64,000 nucleotides of DNA, taken from positions 79,989,942 through 80,053,941 of the forward strand of contig CM038044.1 in the NCBI GenBank assembly GCA_021397845.1, in the 5' to 3' direction. This stretch comes from Areca catechu (lineage: Eukaryota; Streptophyta; Magnoliopsida; Arecales; Arecaceae). This document shows, one piece after another, positions 19,674-32,290 of the stretch (position 1 is its first letter; every line of letters begins with the position of its first letter). The notes below the pieces were generated by a model. It was not told the origin of the DNA. It saw nothing but the letters and a program-made list of their open reading frames with translations, and ran no database searches. A program made the position numbers and the translations under genes.

Positions 19674-21961
19674 TATAAGGGTTTTGGTGACCAGGGCGGA
19701 AGCATGATTTCAAAAAATTATTATGAAACCACTACCAAACCCTTAACCCAAGACCTCCTTACTAGGAATTAAAACATACAAACATGCATATATAATATAA
19801 AATAGAGTTAGGCACCAACTTGAACCGCTAGTATCCAATCCAATGAAGAAAACCCTGATTCAGCCTTCTTCTCCACCAGGCGCCCAAATGTTCATCCTCC
19901 AATGGTGATCCACACGAAACTCGGATCAAGGAAGAACTCCTTCTTCAAGTTTCTTGGATAAGTGGAACTCTTTCGGCAGCCTTTGGTCTATTGACCACTA
20001 TAGGACATCCTGTCCTTCTGTAGGGCACTAAAGACACTCTCCTAAACCACTCTTGGTTTTTGGACAACCCTCCTCTAGGACCCCTTAGGCTTATGTCCTA
20101 AAACAAAGCCTTGTCCTATTAGAAAAGGCCTTGTCTTAACAAGACAAGTCTTGTCTTAAAGAAAAAAAAGAGGGAGAGAGAGACACTCAGAATAATACTT
20201 CGATGGAATTCTTTTCTCGGACTCATTTCACCGCCACCTATTTATATATACAAGAGGGGCATGTGATATGTCCTCCCATCAACTTATCAGATATGATTTT
20301 TCAAGACCAAAGAGAAGTTATCTGGCTTGAAAAATCATATCTAATAAGCCTATTCATGCACCGAAGGCCTTATTCACATCTCTTCTTTTATCTGGACAAA
20401 TTCTCACTTGCCACATGTCAATTAACGGTCCCTAGGAAGCCAAGAGGCGCCTCTTCAATCTCCAAACATTGAAGATTATGAAGAGTCCTGATAGCAGAAG
20501 GGCTCTCCATCAGAACCCCGTGCCATATGAAGAGTTGCGACTCTTCATGCACCGCGCGCGCCATCCTTCTTCCATGAAAATTTCAAAGAATGTTGACTAG
20601 TCAAAACATAGGATATATGTGTGTCATTGGAAAGAGCATAAAATTTCCTTTTTGACCATATAAATTATATTCAAATTTAGATTTATAGCTCATTCTGTGC
20701 CCTTTCGAAGTTAAGGTATCATTTAGGTACCAAGAGTCCCATGCCATTGGGACTCTTCATGTATGGCACCAAAAATATCCTTAAATCCAAATTTAAATCA
20801 GATTTAGCTCTGGTTAGTCTAGCCCCATGTAGGACTCAACCTAATTTAGGTTTTCCATAATTAGGTTAGCACAATTAGCAAGCAACCAGACCCAATCCAA
20901 TTGGGTTGGGAATTTGGTTAGCCTACATATGCTAGTATGTAATCCGGCTAACCAATTAGGATCCTATGACCCTAATTAAATCATGAATGACTTCCTTGGC
21001 CAAGTATCCATTATGTGTGACCCATTGGGTTCCACATCTAGCCAGCAGTAGGTTTAGGTTTGAGCCGATTCGATCCGATCGAACCTGATTAACCTAATTA
21101 GGTCAAATTGGCTTACCTAATTGTCCAATTCGAATCACACATCGAATTGACTCATGAAACCAAATCAATTGGTTCATGAAGACCTACAAGACAAGATTGA
21201 CATCTAGTAACGTGTCATGCCTACCCGGAAGATGAGAAATTTTGGTGGATTTACCAAAATGCCCTTCATTGGTGAGTTACCGGGCAATTCAGTCCTTCGA
21301 TCTACTTGCACCCTGAATATAACTATGTATATGGATACTTGTCAAATCCAATTTTATATTCATTCCTAGCTCAATTTGATAATAATGATTCATTAATGAA
21401 CCATTAGAAACTATTTCTAATGTCCATACTTTGATCAAAGATTTCCCGAATCTTCATTTGATTGAAATTATTTAGATGCACTTCCCTCTTACTAGGGTTG
21501 ATCGATTCCTTTTTGACCAACTCACAACCTCCATATGCAATCCACCATACCCAGTATCTCCCAATGCATGACTCAGTGTCATGATTGAGTGCGAACCAAA
21601 GTATGGATTCATGCATACAAGGTACCATGGAAGTCTCAGGTCAAAGGACCACATGCACTACTCCCATTATGAGAACTTTCTATTGACAAATAGATAAGGT
21701 TCCAATAGATGTTCTCAAGCTGGATCCATTCAGTGAACTCATTCTCTAATAAGCACCCACATCCTAGTATTAGTGTCAAGCACAAGTGACTATGAGATTA
21801 GTCACCCTCTTCACCAAGCATACAAAGGATGTGCTGGTCTTACTGGAAACATTGATCCCCTACTCAATATCCTATCGACCAGGAATATTCTAGATTAGGA
21901 TTTTAAGGCTTTAGGTCTCACTGGTATGATCTCATCATAATCCTAGAACTATAGCCCTAAT
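19674..21961 (-). repeat. 5' LTR of A, main part
   Basis: Matches 12061-14345. The remaining 162 bp lie at 32124-32285 beyond nested B, giving about 2450 bp in total. The inner terminus is TATAAGGG rather than TGTAAGGG, a mutated TG end. Confidence 0.9.
20238..20250 (-). promoter_or_regulatory. TATA box in 5' LTR of A
   Basis: CCTATTTATATATA on +, i.e. TATATATAAATAGG on the element strand. It would drive the genomic RNA of A, but U3 upstream is split by B. Confidence 0.6.
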
Positions 21962-24334
21962 TGAAAGTAAAAACATGGTTGCACGTGCCTATGCTAAGCA
22001 TGCAACAGCACAGGGAATAGGTAAGTATTTTAAAATATTTTTAATAAATGCGAAAAATACCTACTCCGCACAGGATCTAGCATATGCAAGATGCATGTAT
22101 TGGCATGATACATGACATATAATATTTATAAATATTTTAATAAATCTAGATCTACACATGTACCGAAAATAAAACCCAAAAACATACCTTATTCCTAGCT
22201 GGAATAAGTTTGGGATAAACCTGGAATAGACTGGAATAACTGGAATAAAGTTATTCCAGTTGTCTTCCACCTTAGGATGAAAACTAGGCTTCCGAAAAGT
22301 CCCCGGAACGCTGCCTTCCGGACCTCCGATCGCTCCCAAATTTGAGCTGTAGATTCTTAAGGAAGTCCTCTTCGATTTGGCACTAGTTTCTGCAAGAAAA
22401 ACTAAGCCAATAAATTATAAAAATTCATCGAAATCTGCTGTGCGAAAATGACAGCAGAACAGAGTAGCTGTCTTCGTTGTTGGATTTCAGGTAACTGGAG
22501 CGATCCCAGCTCGCGTGGTTTGCTCCGAGGAGTAGAAGAATACTCCCTCTAGAGCGGAGACATGCCCGGGGCTCTCCGATCCCTCTCCACGCACGGTGCT
22601 AGCCGCCGGAAGATGGTTCACGGTCACAGGTTGCTGCAGCAAAACAGAATTGCTGCAGCAGGGATTTGAGCACTCTAATGGAGAAGGAAGAGGCTCCTAA
22701 AAGTCTCCCTCACACCCTCCCAAATCCAGCTCTACAAATACTCAATCAGGTGATCTTGCAACCCCTAAAAAATTTCCTTGAAAATTTTCTTTTCACGGTG
22801 AATCACAAAAAAAAAAACCACTGAACAGGGAATGCTGCAGTGTTGTTTATATAGGACAGCAGAGTGGGAAACGGGAGGTTTGGAGGCCAAGAGGCTTCGG
22901 CAGCTAAATTCCCATTAACATCCATTAATCAACCATTAAACCCATTAACCAAGGATTAATGTAATGGGTTGGGAAAAGGAAGAGACGGGACGTTTGGAGT
23001 TCTCATCCAGCGAAAGGAATTCCAGCGTTTTGGTCTTTGGGTCACTTAATTTCAACCATTGAATCACCGTGTTTTACGGTCATGAGGAGAAAATGCGCCG
23101 GTTCAAAACCGGTCCAAGCAAAACATTATACCTTGGTTCAATCCCATTAAACCAAGCTAATTAAATGGTCCAATCCCATTTAAACCATGTTGGTTCAAAC
23201 CTTTTGAATTTTGGTACAATTGGTTCGCAACCAATTAGAGACCGAAACGAACTCCGAATCAGTTCAAAACTGATTCAGAAAAAACCTGGCGCAGTGCTGA
23301 TCAACCAAGAACAATTTTCGGTTGACTCAGACAAGGGCAAGACGGGGAAAAAGAGTGCTAAAAAATACTACTATGACCATAAAATCGAGACGATTCCCAA
23401 TCGTATTCGGTATCCAGATTAGAGAGTTAACCTCTGTGGCGTGTGACCTCATAGGTTCTAACCTAAACGGTAGCACCAGAACAATTCTAGTACCAGCACA
23501 GGAAACCATCTAGCAATGGGTCCCGGCGTCCGGATAGGTCGAAGATGCGGGAGCAAACTATCGAACCTCTAGCATATGGTTACCGTATAATTCATCCCTT
23601 TGACCTCTAATGCTCAGGACGACTGAGATTGGGCTGCCAACCCAGACTGAGTCAGTCGACTACGTGTCTCAACCTCGCAAGCCCAGTGATTCTTCACTAG
23701 GGCTACCCCGGCCGAGGATTTGCTAAATTGAGATACTGCGAGACATTCAATCTAAACTGTTAGGACAGGTCAATTCCATCTTGGTCCATCACTTCTCCAC
23801 AAGTACTTGCCTGTACCCAGAAACCTTCCATCACCGGATTAAAAATCCGGGTAGTCCGGCACCAAAGCACAGGGATTTGCTTGCAAGCTACCGTGATGAC
23901 CTCAAGTCAGAGGGACCCTTATACCCATATCCAATCGTGAGTATCCCTTTGGCAGAAAGGGACTGCACGGAGTCACATTCAATGAGATATCACATATATC
24001 CCACTTGCAGATCACATCAGTGTCACCACACTTATTTGGTCAAGAGGACAACCAAACGATGTGAACTACAACAACCTATACTTGATATATTGCCATCCAA
24101 TACAATATATACTTTGGTTGTGAACCTAGTTTAAGGACCACTCAATAAATCCTCTCTGTATCGAAGTCATTGTAGTCCTAAGGTCTTCATCACATAGGAA
24201 AGAGTTCATTTCAGGGAAACTCAATATGTGATGAGCTGCCAAAAGTAATATTTTATTATTTCATTGAAAAAATACAATACTTAGCTCAACCGCCTACAAC
24301 CCAGGCGATTGGCTTTGGGACACAATTCCCAACA
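21962..24334 (-). repeat. 3' LTR of B
   Basis: 2373 bp. On the element strand it starts TGTTGGGAATTGTG and ends TTACTTTCA. TATA (TATATAAAC) at about 22846-22855. U3 contains a run of inverted repeats at 23098-23276. Confidence 0.92.
23098..23276. repeat. Cluster of inverted repeats with GGTT/AACC cores in U3 of B
   Basis: Successive hairpins: CCGGTTcaaAACCGG (23098-23112), CTTGGTT...AACCAAG (23132-23156), ATGGT...ACCAT (23165-23188), AATTGGTTcgcAACCAATT (23218-23236) and a perfect 9-bp pair GAATCAGTT/AACTGATTC (23256-23276). The other LTR has the same set near 30885-31065. It lies about 250-430 bp upstream of the TATA box in element sense. Confidence 0.85.
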
Positions 24335-24347
24335 AATCCCACTTGTA

Positions 24348-27300
24348 CTAAAGCCAATCAGAAGAGTATCTAATACCCATTTCCCATTTACAATAGTCGA
24401 ACTCTTTTATTCCGAGAGCTTTAGTGAAGGGGTCGGCTAGATTTTCTTTTCCATCGATCTTCAGAAGATTGATGTCGCCTCGTTCCACGATCTCTCGTAC
24501 GAGATGGTAGCGCCGCAGGATGTGCTTGGTGCGGTGATGAGCTTTAGGCTTCTTAGCTTGAGCAATGGCTCCAGTGCTGTCACAGTACACCGGAACAGGA
24601 CCATCTAGGGAAGGTGCCACCCCTAGCTCTCCAAGGAACTTCCGCAACCACACAGCTTCCTTTGCTGCATCTGATGCTGCAATATATTCTGCTTCGCATA
24701 CCGAGTCTGCAACAGTTGCCTGCTTGGAACTTTTCCAGTAGATCGCTCCTCCGTTCAGGATAAATACAAACCCTGACACACTCTTGCTATCATCTCTATC
24801 CGACTGGAAACTGGAGTCAGAGTACCCCACAAGTTTCAAGTCAGGTTCTCAATAAATCAACCAATGGTCTTTAGTATTTCTCAAATACTTAAGGATGGAC
24901 TTAACCACCTTCCAATGTGCCTCACCTGGGTCAGACTGGTATCTGCTCACTACTCCTAGTGAGTATGCCACGTCTGGTCTAGTACAAGTCATAGCATACA
25001 TGATGGAGCCTACTGTAGAAGCATAAGGTACTCTACTCATGTGCTCTCTTTCCTCAGGATTTGTCGCACAATCCTTCTTGGAAAGTGTAATTCCAGAACC
25101 TATCGGGAGATAGCCTTTCTTGGAATTTTCCATGCTGAACCGTTTCAGCACGGTGCCAATGTACGTAGACTGGGATAGTCCCAAAAGCTTCTTAAATCTA
25201 TCTCTATAGATTTTTGTACCTAGTATGTAAGAAGCATCACCCAAGTCCTTCATGGAGAACTGAGATGATAACCAGACTTTTATTCCTTGTAATGCTGCAA
25301 CATCATTCCCGATTAAGAGAATGTCATTAACATACAGTGCTAGGAATACAATCACAGAACCATTAACCCATTTATAGATGCACGGTTCTTCTCCGTTCCT
25401 AATGAAGCCGTACGATTTGATACACCTATCAAACCTTAAGTTCCAACTTCGAGATGCTTGCTTGAGTCCATAAATGGACCTCTGCAACTTGCATACTTTT
25501 GATTCATCTGTAGATGTGAACCCTTCAGGCTGTATCATATACACCTCCTCTTCCAACTCCCCATTTAGGAAAGCGGTTCGGACATCCATCTGCCAGATCT
25601 CGTAATCAAAATATGCTGCCAAAGCAAGCATGATCCGAATGGACTTGAGCATTGCCACAGGGGAGAAAGTCTCGTCATAATCGATACCATATCGTTGACG
25701 ATACCCCTTGGCAACCAGACGGGCTTTATAGGTCTCTACCTTCCCATCTGCACCCCTTTTCCTCTTGAAGATCCATTTACACCCGATGGATTTTATTCCT
25801 TCAGGCGGATCAACCAATGTCCAAACATTGTTGATTTCCATGGACTCTATTTCGGATCGCATGGCTCCAAGCCATGCCTCAGAGTCAGATCTCTGAAGTG
25901 CATCCATATAGGTGATCGGATCCTCATTGTTCTCATCGAGCTCAATGGGATCGCCATCCCGGACCAAGAAACCGTAGAATCTGTCCGGCTGACGCGGTAT
26001 TCTACCGGATCTCCTAATGGGTTCTGGGTGTGATTCAATTATAGCCGGTTCTACGATGTCCTTAGAGTGTCTAGGTTCTTCTATTGGCTGAACTTCATCA
26101 AGTTCAATCTTAGAGGCTATAGTTCCTTCTCTAAGGAACTCCTTTTCCAAAAAGATAGCTCTAAGAGCAACGAACACCTTTTGTTCATTCTCCAAGTAGA
26201 AGAAATACCCTTTGGTTTCCTTAGGATAACCAACAAATAAACACCGATCAGACCTAGGACCAAGTTTGTCTGAGTCTAAACGCTTTACGTAAGCCGGACA
26301 ACCCCAGACCCGAAGGTGTGAGATTGATGGTTTACGTCCATGCCATATCTCATATGGAGTGGAGACAACAGACTTACTTGGAACATTATTTAATAATTAA
26401 CAGGCTGTCTGAAGCGCATATCCCCAAAAGGATAGCGGCAGAGTTGCAAAGCCCATCATGGATCGAACCATGTCCAACAAGGTTGGATTCCTCCTTTCGG
26501 ACACACCATTCAACTATGGTGTTCCTGGAGGAGTCCATTGAGAGAGAATTCCATTCTCCTCAAGATATGTCAAAAAAGCACCAGATAAATATTCGCCACC
26601 TCGATCAGATCGAAGGGTTTTAATACTTTTTCCAGTTTGCTTTTCTACTTCATTACGGTATCGTTTGAACATTTCAAACGACTCAGACTTATGTCTCATT
26701 AAAAAGACATAACCGAACCTTGAAAAGTCGTCTGTAAAAGTAATGAAATATTTATATCCTCCTCTAGCACTAACTGTCATCGGTCCATATACATCAGTAT
26801 GTATTAGACTTAGAAGTTCTATAGCTCGTTCACCTTTTCCAGTAAAAGGTGACTTGGTCATTTTACCAAGTAAACATGATTCACAAGTGGGCAGTGATTC
26901 AGAATCACTGACCTCGAGGAGTCCATCTCCTCGCATCTTGTTTATTCTATTTTTGTTAATATGACCTAGCCTACAGTGCCAAAGATACAAATCGTTGACA
27001 TTATCTAACCTTGGGCGTTTGCTAGAAGTGTACATTACACTAACAGGCCTTGATAGTACGTATATGCCATTATTTAATCTAGCTTTCATTATAACAGAGT
27101 TATTCAAAATAACATTGCAAAAATCTCCTTTTATTGATAGTTCAAAACCACAACTGGCCAAAAGGCCTACAGAGATTATGCTCATAATGAAACTAGGACA
27201 ATAGTGACAGTCGACTAGTTCGACAGTATAAGACTCAAAGACAAGATGCAGGACTCCGATCGCCAGTACTGGAACACGATTTCCATTCCCGACGCTCAGA

Positions 27301-28292
27301 AACTGTTCTCCATCTTCAAATCTTCTGCTAACTTGAAGTCCCTGTAACGAATTACAAACATGAATTGGACTACCAGAATCCAATACCTAGTTAGCAGTAT
27401 CAACAATTGAGTAATTACAAGGTTTTATCATATAAATACCTTGTTCAGCAGACTTCTGAATTCTCGGCCTGTTTGGATCAAGGGACGCAATATAAAGAGG
27501 ACAGTTCCTCTTCCAGTGTCCCTTCTTCTTGCAGTAGAAGCACTCTGCAGAAGACTGATCAGCCTTATTCTTCCTGGTCTCACTAGGGCCAGGAGCATTC
27601 TGCACTTTCTTTCCCTTCTTATTTATTTTCTTCTTCCCTTTCTTAAAGGGACGACGACCTCTACTACCTCCCACTAAATTCACCACCCCCTTATTCAGTT
27701 GGTGGTCTTTCTCGAAAGTCTGCAGCAATCCCAAAAGACCATGGTAGTTGACTGCAGGCTTGTTCATTCTATAATGATCGAGAAAATCAAGATATGAGGA
27801 GGGAAGAGAATTCAGGATCGCATCCTTGCCGAGCTGCTCGTGCAAGGGGCATCCGAGTTTGCCCAGTTTTTCAATCTGCTCGATCATGTACAATACATGA
27901 TCAGTGACTGAACCGCCATTCGGCATCTTGGAGTTGTAGATGGCACAAGACACTTTGTACCGTTCTACATCATCCGGGGTGTCGAAGGATTCCTTCAACT
28001 TTTGAAGGATTTCATTAGGTTGGGCCTCCTCGAATTTGCGAGTGAACTCGTCATTCATCGCCGCTAGCATAATGCAATGGACAGTAGTCCGATCAGAGAC
28101 CCACTTCAGATAAGCATCTCTGACCGCACTCTGTGCATTAGTGGGAGGGATTTCAGGTGCCGGATCCGTTATCACATACAGGATCCGTTCGTGCTCCAGA
28201 ACTATTCTCAACTTTCGATACCAACTATCGAAGTTGTGACCCTTTAACTTCTCGTTATCGAGAAGTGACCGGAGCGATAAATTGGAAGACAT
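24348..28292 (-). pseudogene. gag-pol polyprotein of copia B (four stops, one frame)
   Basis: ATG at 28290-28292. Gag runs to about 27480 with zinc knuckle CFYCKKKGHWKRNC (about 27502-27543). Protease VLDSGSPIHVC follows directly at about 27386, after a TAG where Trp is expected (27387-27389). Pre-integrase has LWHCRLGHI and CESCLLGKM; the integrase core has HTDVYGP (about 26780-26806), TDDFSRFG and DRGGEYL (about 26585-26612). A TAG replaces Gln at 26514. A TAA lies at about 26396. Reverse transcriptase spans 24900-25900 with QMDVRTAFLNG and the active-site box reading YVND (25323-25334) in place of YVDD. A TGA at 24849 precedes RNase H (GYSDSSFQSD, CEAEYIAAS, DPFTKAL) ending at 24348. No frameshift was seen over 1,300 codons, which is remarkable beside A and M. 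Confidence 0.93.
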
Positions 28293-29753
28293 CTGAAAAG
28301 AAAATAAGACCTATTAGTATATGAATTAATAAATTAACCAAAAGACTTGGACTTTAGTCTAAAGGTTTCTCCCACTAATTTTTCAGATTGGTAGCCTCTA
28401 ACTCCAATCTGTGAAAACACTTTTTGAATTGGGTACTGAAATCCAATAGGCCACGCATGAGCCCGACTATGGCCGGCTCACCCATACGAGCCTAAAGTTA
28501 GGTTCGTAAACCAATTGTTTCCCTAAACAATTTTCAGTATTTTATTTTGCCCCGGAGAACACCCCAATCGGCCTAGGGGCCTCCTATTGCGGGTCTCTGG
28601 TTAGGTCCAACCATTAAAATGACTAATCCAATGCTTCCAGCTAACTAAAGACCAAGCCCGACTATGGTCGGCCCACCTGGTCCCTTTAAGGAGGTTGCAC
28701 TGAACCATCATCGATCAGATAGAAATTCCAGTCGCCGGATGTACACCCGTTCTATGGAACTGCCGATGCACACCAAGCTAGTGGACACATTTCTATCCAA
28801 CTTAATGGGAGGCTAAGACACTGTCAACTCCTTGACATAGTCTTTTTAAGGACCTAATAATTTTAGAGGATTTCTTTTTTTTTTTTTTTTTTAATAGTTA
28901 TGACAGAAGATGAAGGTAAGGACATGGATCATCCTCCCACTGAATCAATCAGATTCCAGGAGGGTTGAATTAAATCAAAAATTGATCCATGGGCACCTAT
29001 TGATCAGTCAGACCGATCAACCTGGGTGACATGGGTTAACTCGAGTCATTGAGCTTTTCCAATCAGTTCTGGTTGACTCGACTAGCCAGGTAGGTGAGAT
29101 CATGGGTGAGTATCCGCCATTAACCATCTTTCCTATCTTTCCTAGACACCAACCAAGTTGGCCAGGAAAGAGGTAGCCTCATACAACCATGATCACAATT
29201 GCCAAACCTACCTCGACACCAGTCGGTTTACCAGACTCGATCAGACTAGCCTAAAGACTCGGGCGTCCACTGAGCCACTAATTGGATCCATTTTTAGATA
29301 TTAGAACTAAAGGACCTTCAACTAATCTCTAAACTTATTAATTAGCTAACCCAATTAACTCAATTTGGCTTATGCAAATTTTATTAGATTTCATAAACCT
29401 AAAAAATTTTTATTAAGCCAAATACTTAATTAAAATATTTTTTAATTAAGTCTCTATGTAAAACAATTTTACATCTTAAATTATGCATCATATCTAGATT
29501 TATACTTTTATAAATATTATATGACCAAAATAACAAAATTATAAATCATGCCAAATTTATAAAATAATTTTAATTTCTTTTTGATTTCCTTAAAGGATCC
29601 TTCTGAAGAGGCCAACACAGACGAACCGCATCGTGTCAAAGACACACGGCCATGGTGAAGGTCTCAACTAGGTTCCTAAAAGTACTCTCTAATCCCAAGA
29701 TTAAACAATTTAATCTACTATACATACATCAAGATATGTTACACTAGAACCTG
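28293..29753 (-). other. Untranslated leader of B
   Basis: 1.46 kb without a gene. It contains two copies of GAGCCCGACTATGGCCGGC-type sequence (about 28456-28481 and 28655-28681), a T-run at 28866-28892, and the conserved block at 29083-29166 (in element sense: CCTGGCCAACTTGG, TTGGTGTCTAGGAAAG, then CACCTACCTGGCTAG). Confidence 0.75.
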
Positions 29754-29765
29754 GCTCTGATACCA
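29754..29765 (-). other. Primer binding site of B (Met tRNA)
   Basis: GCTCTGATACCA on +; one base separates it from the 5' LTR at 29767, as in A. Confidence 0.9.
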
Positions 29766-29766
29766 C

Positions 29767-32118
29767 TGAAAGTAAAAACATGGTTGCAGGTGCCTATGCT
29801 AAGCATGCAACAGCACAGGGAATAGGTAAGTATTTTAAAATATTTTTAATAAATGCGGAAAATACCTACTCCGCACAGGATCTAGCATATGCAAGATGCA
29901 TGTATTGGCATGATACAGGACATATAATATTTATAAATATTTTAATAAATCTAGATCTACACATGCACCGAAAATAAAACCCAAAAACATACCTTATTCC
30001 CAGCTGGAATAAGTCTGGGATAAACCTGGAATAGACTGGAATAACTGGAATAAAGTTATTCCAGTCGTCTTTCACCTTAGGCTGAAAACTGGGCTTCCGA
30101 AAAGTCCCCGGAACGCCACCTTCCGGACCTCCGATCACTCCCAAATTTGAGCTGTAGATTCTTAAGGAAGTCCTCTTCGATTTGGCACTGATTTCTGCAA
30201 GAAAAACTAAGCCAATAAATCGTAAAAATTCATCGAAATCTGCTGTGCGAAAATGGCAGCAGAACAGAGTAGCTGTCTTCGTCGTTGGATTTCGGGCAAC
30301 TGGAGCGATCCCGGCTTGCGTGGTTTGCTCCGAGGAGTAGAAGAATACTCCCTCTAGAGGGGAGACATGCCCGGGGCTCTCCGATCCCTCTCCATGCACG
30401 GTGCTAGCCGCCGGAAGATGGTTCACGGTCACAGGTTGCTGCAGCAAAACTGAATTGCTGCAGCAGGGATTTGAGCACTCTAATGGAGAAGGAAGAGGCT
30501 CCTAAAAGTCTCCCTCACACCCTCCCAAATCCAGCTCTACAAATACTCAATCAGGTGATCTCACAACCCCTCAAAAATTTCCTTGAAAATTTTCTTTTCT
30601 CGGTGAATCACAAAAAAAAAAACCACTGAACAGGGAATGCTGCAGTGTTGTTTATATAGGACAGCAGAGGGGGAAACGGGAGGTTTGGAGGCCAAGAGGC
30701 TTCGGCAGCTAAATTCCCATTAACATCCATTAATCAACCATTAAACCCATTAACCAAGGATTAATGTAATGGGTTGGGAAAAGGAAGAGACGGGACGTTT
30801 GGAGTTCTCATCCAGCGAAAGGAATTCCAGCGATTTGGTCTTTGGGTCTCTCCGTGTAAAACGGTCATGAGGAGAAAATGCACCGGTTCAAAACCGGTCC
30901 AAGCCAAAACATTATACCTTGGTTCAATCCCATTAAACCAAGCCAATTAAATGGTCCAATCCCATTTAAACCAAGTTGGTTCAAACCTTTTGAATTTTGG
31001 TTCAATTGGTTCGCAACCAATTGGAGGCCGAAATGAACTCCGAATCAGTTCAAAACTGATTCAGAAAAAACCTGGCGCAGTGCTGATCAACCAAGAACAA
31101 TTTTCGGTTGACTCAGACAAGGGCAAGACGGGGAAATAGAGTGCTCAAAAATACTACTATGACCATAAATCGAGACGATTCCCAATCGTATTCGATATCC
31201 GGATCAGAGAGTTAACCTCTGTGGCGTGTGACCTCATAGGTTCGAACCTAAACGGTAGCACCAGAACAATTCTAGTACCAGCACAGGAAACCATCTAGCA
31301 ATGGGTCCCGGTGTCCGGATAGGTCGAAGATGCGGGAGCAAACTATCGAACCTCTGGCATATGGTTATCGTTTAATTCATCCCTTTGACCTCTAATGCTC
31401 TGGACGACTGAGATTGGGCTGCCAACCCAGACTGAGTCAGTCGACTACGTGTCTCAACCTCGCAAGCCCAGTGACTCTTCACTAGGGCTACCCGGCCGAG
31501 GATTTGCTAAATTGAGATACTGCGAGACATTCAATCCAAACTGTTAGGATAGGTCAATTCCATCTTGGTCCATCACTGCTCCACAAGTACTTGCCTGTAC
31601 CTAGAAACCTTCCGTCACCGGATTAAAAATCTGGGTAGTCCGGCACCAAAGCATAGGGAGTTGCTTGCAAGCTACCATGATGACTTCAGGTCAGAGGGAC
31701 ACTTATACCCATATCCAATCGTGAGTATCCCTTTGGCAGAAAGGGACTGCACGGAGTCACGTTCAATGAGATATCACATATATCCCACTTGCAGATCACA
31801 TCAGTGTCACCACACTCATTTGGTCAAGAGGACAACCAAACGATGTGAACTACAACAACCTATACTTGATATATTGCCGTCCAGTACAATATATCCTTTG
31901 GTTGTGAACTGGGTTTAAGGACCACTCGATACATCCTGTCTGTATCGAAGTCAGTGTAGTCCTAAGAACTTCATCACATAGGAAAGAATTCATTTCAGGA
32001 AAATTCAATATGTGATGAGCTGCCAAAAATAATATTTTATTAATTCATTGAAAAAATACAATACTTAGCTCAACCGCCTACAACCCAGGCGATTGGCTTT
32101 GGGACACAATTCCCAACA
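29767..32118 (-). repeat. 5' LTR of B
   Basis: 2352 bp, pairs with 21962-24334. Differences are few and include a short deletion near 30850 (about 20 bp, where the other copy has an extra TTTCAACCATTGAATC stretch). Promoter at 30649-30660. Confidence 0.92.
30649..30660 (-). promoter_or_regulatory. TATA box in 5' LTR of B
   Basis: TGTTTATATAGG on +, i.e. CCTATATAAACA in transcript direction. Transcription would proceed leftwards into the leader and gag-pol. Confidence 0.6.
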
Positions 32119-32123
32119 CTAAT

Positions 32124-32285
32124 TTATGGGGTTCATCATATCTTAATAAAACTAATAAGACACAGCGTATGATGAAAATAAAATGCCTTTATTAATTGAT
32201 AATGTCAATACACTGGTTTGAGATACAAAAGAAAATTCCATCGAAATACAACATTTTGATTGGCCTTTTGGGCATAATCCTTTCA
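32124..32285 (-). repeat. 5' LTR of A, outer 162 bp
   Basis: Continues the LTR cut at 21961 by B: TTATGGGGTTCATCATATC onward, matching 14352-14513, and ending ATCCTTTCA before the TTCCC duplication. Confidence 0.92.
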
Positions 32286-32290
32286 TTCCC

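Larger units (their letters stand above)
21962..32118 (-). mobile_element. Ty1/copia element B, nearly intact
   Basis: 10,157 bp. LTRs 21962-24334 and 29767-32118 (TGAAAG...CCAACA on +), Met-tRNA primer site 29754-29765, purine tract CAAGTGGGATTT next to the 3' LTR, and target duplication CTAAT on both sides (21957-21961 and 32119-32123). A single uninterrupted coding frame except for four stop codons. In the first 160 bp of the LTRs I count about three differences, so it is younger than A, into whose LTR it inserted. Family distinct from A (gag starts SSNLSLRSLLDNEKLKGHNF). Confidence 0.95.
12061..32285 (-). mobile_element. Ty1/copia element A
   Basis: About 10.06 kb after removing nested B. 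3' LTR 12061-14513, gag-pol 14528-18413, leader 18414-19660, Met-tRNA primer site 19661-19672, 5' LTR 19674-21961 plus 32124-32285. Flanked by TTCCC (12056-12060 and 32286-32290), which closes the LTR of K exactly. The LTRs are about 95% identical by eye. Lineage is tentatively Tork/Angela-like, from the gag start and large LTRs. F (60538-63023) is a close family member. Confidence 0.92.

Noticed and set aside
23781..24134. 117-codon frame in the B LTR, repeated at 31565-31918
   Set aside because: Two copies of the same LTR, antisense to the element, no recognisable domain. Preservation reflects the youth of B.
28866..28892. Long T-run considered as a retroposon poly-A tail in reverse
   Set aside because: No target duplication or retroposon body adjoins it. 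It is inside the B leader and is probably a slippage tract.
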